Assembly: GCF_001476285.1 (NCBI RefSeq)
Contig: NZ_LDRU01000020.1
Coordinates: 62,001 to 126,000 of the forward strand
DNA from: Microbacterium testaceum
Lineage (GTDB): Bacteria; Actinomycetota; Actinomycetes; Actinomycetales; Microbacteriaceae
DNA: 64,000 bases
Direction: 5' to 3'
The position numbers and the translations under genes were made by a program. Within the stretch, counting starts at the first letter, position 1. The number at the start of each line of letters is the position of its first letter. Positions 63,290-64,000 of the stretch are shown here, one piece after another. Below the pieces are notes generated by a model, which was not told where the DNA came from, did no database searches, and saw nothing but the letters and a program-made list of their open reading frames with translations.

Positions 63290-64000
63290 GTGACTGATTT
63301 TCCCGCCGATGGCTTCGCCCTCTTCCCCGACCGATCGGTTGTCGCCCTGCGCGTCAACGGCGAGCTGAAAGACCTCGCCACGACCGTCACGGCCGACGAC
63401 GAGGTGGAGCCCGTCACGATCGACAGCGCCGACGGCCTGTCGATCCTGCGGCACTCGACGGCGCACGTGCTCGCGCAGGCCGTGCAGCGCGTCAAGCCGC
63501 AGGCGAACCTGGGGATCGGCCCGCCCGTCACCGACGGCTTCTACTACGACTTCCAGGTCGACGAGCCCTTCACCCCGGAAGACCTCAAGGTCATCAAGAA
63601 GGAGATGGAGCGGATCGTCCGCGAGAACCAGCGGTTCGTCCGCCGTGTCGTCACCGACGACGAGGCCCGTACGGAGCTCGCCGACGAGCCGTTCAAGCTC
63701 GAGCTCATCGGGCTCAAGGGCGGGGCTTCGGCAGGCTCAGCCGGCGACATCGCGGAGGGCGCGAACGTCGAGGTCGGCGCCGGCGAGCTGACGATCTACG
63801 ACAACGTCACCCGCGACGGCGAGACCGCGTGGAAAGACCTCTGCCGCGGACCCCACGTGCCCGGCACGCGCCTCATCGGCAACGGGTGGGACCTCACCCG
63901 CATCGCAGGCGCCTACTGGCGCGGCAGCGAGAAGAACCCGCAGTTGCAGCGCATCTACGGCACCGCGTGGCCCACGAAGGACGAACTGCGCGCGTATCAG
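63290..64000 (+). CDS. thrS: Threonine--tRNA ligase (partial)
   Basis: The first 237 codons are present; the catalytic domain lies beyond the right edge. The TGS domain ([17 protein letters not shown]) is followed by the editing domain with [15 protein letters not shown], where HSTAH carries the HxxxH metal/His motif, and [13 protein letters not shown] ribosome site AGGAG lies before the GTG. A Gly/Ala/Ser-rich insertion of about twelve residues (near 63715-63750) contains a copy of a CTTCGxCAGGCTCAG-type repeat. ThrS charges tRNA-Thr and edits misacylated Ser. Confidence 0.95.
   Translation, partial: MTDFPADGFALFPDRSVVALRVNGELKDLATTVTADDEVEPVTIDSADGLSILRHSTAHVLAQAVQRVKPQANLGIGPPVTDGFYYDFQVDEPFTPEDLKVIKKEMERIVRENQRFVRRVVTDDEARTELADEPFKLELIGLKGGASAGSAGDIAEGANVEVGAGELTIYDNVTRDGETAWKDLCRGPHVPGTRLIGNGWDLTRIAGAYWRGSEKNPQLQRIYGTAWPTKDELRAYQ

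Overview
The window is a dense, GC-rich chromosomal segment of an actinomycete, most probably Microbacterium or a close relative in the Microbacteriaceae. Pointers are the actinobacterial gene set (SepH, DUF4191, DUF4193, DUF3093, DUF3710, DUF3159, DUF3000, a DUF7455-type protein, a DUF7882-type protein), two glutamine synthetases with glnE, polyphosphate glucokinase, a HrdB-like sigma factor with a Lys/Ala/Asp/Glu-rich N-terminus, many GTG starts, and many apparently leaderless genes with a -10 box 6-8 bases before the start codon. I see no prophage, insertion sequence or CRISPR array. Most of the window is conserved housekeeping DNA; accessory features are the left edge, a few intergenic repeats and the stretch after the tRNA cluster.

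Layout. 1-2.9 kb: four overlapping minus-strand genes of WXG100/type VII character. 2.9-5.8 kb: zinc-ribbon protein, a family A DNA polymerase with an odd start, and RNase P RNA. 5.9-18 kb: lipoprotein, ppgK, then the nitrogen block glnA2-glnE ... glnA1 with a GlnR-like box, interrupted by an acyl-CoA ligase and small genes. 18-25 kb: DUF4191, a membrane protein, the lipoyl E2 (dlaT/sucB), lpdA, pepA and a PAC2 protein; apart from lpdA and the absence of lipA/lipB this order resembles the glnA1-dlaT-pepB region of Mycobacterium. 26-31 kb: sigA, a CofE-like amino acid ligase, an intergenic repeat cluster, an ATP-grasp ligase, and a divergent pair of alanine-racemase-like genes. 31.6-36.4 kb: convergent second-type topoisomerase genes (parE-like, parC-like). 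36.5-46.7 kb: phosphodiesterase, sepH, DUF genes, dut, acnA and dxs. 46.8-55.8 kb: fatty acid oxidation pair (fadJ-like/fadA), RNase D, DUF3000, hydrolase, sufE, sulfurtransferase, zapE. 56-57.3 kb: amt with a GlnR-like upstream region. 57.4-64 kb: orphan PemK/MazF-like protein, ASCH protein, four tRNAs, small unknowns including a tandem paralogue pair, two PPOX/F420-type flavoproteins, an SLC13/ArsB-type permease and the 5' part of thrS.

Working together: glnA1, glnA2, glnE and amt form a nitrogen assimilation set, with GlnR-like half-sites before glnA1 and amt. dlaT and lpdA supply the lipoyl E2/E3 of 2-oxoacid dehydrogenases; acnA feeds the same cycle. The part I find most likely to be undescribed is the 27.3-31.2 kb group. 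Two racemase-like proteins share the catalytic pieces of one alanine racemase and lie divergent from an ATP-grasp ligase, with overlapping -10 boxes between them; a CofE-like ligase lies nearby. This looks like a pathway that makes a D-amino acid and ligates it, perhaps into the B-type peptidoglycan cross-bridge of this family. That role is inference.
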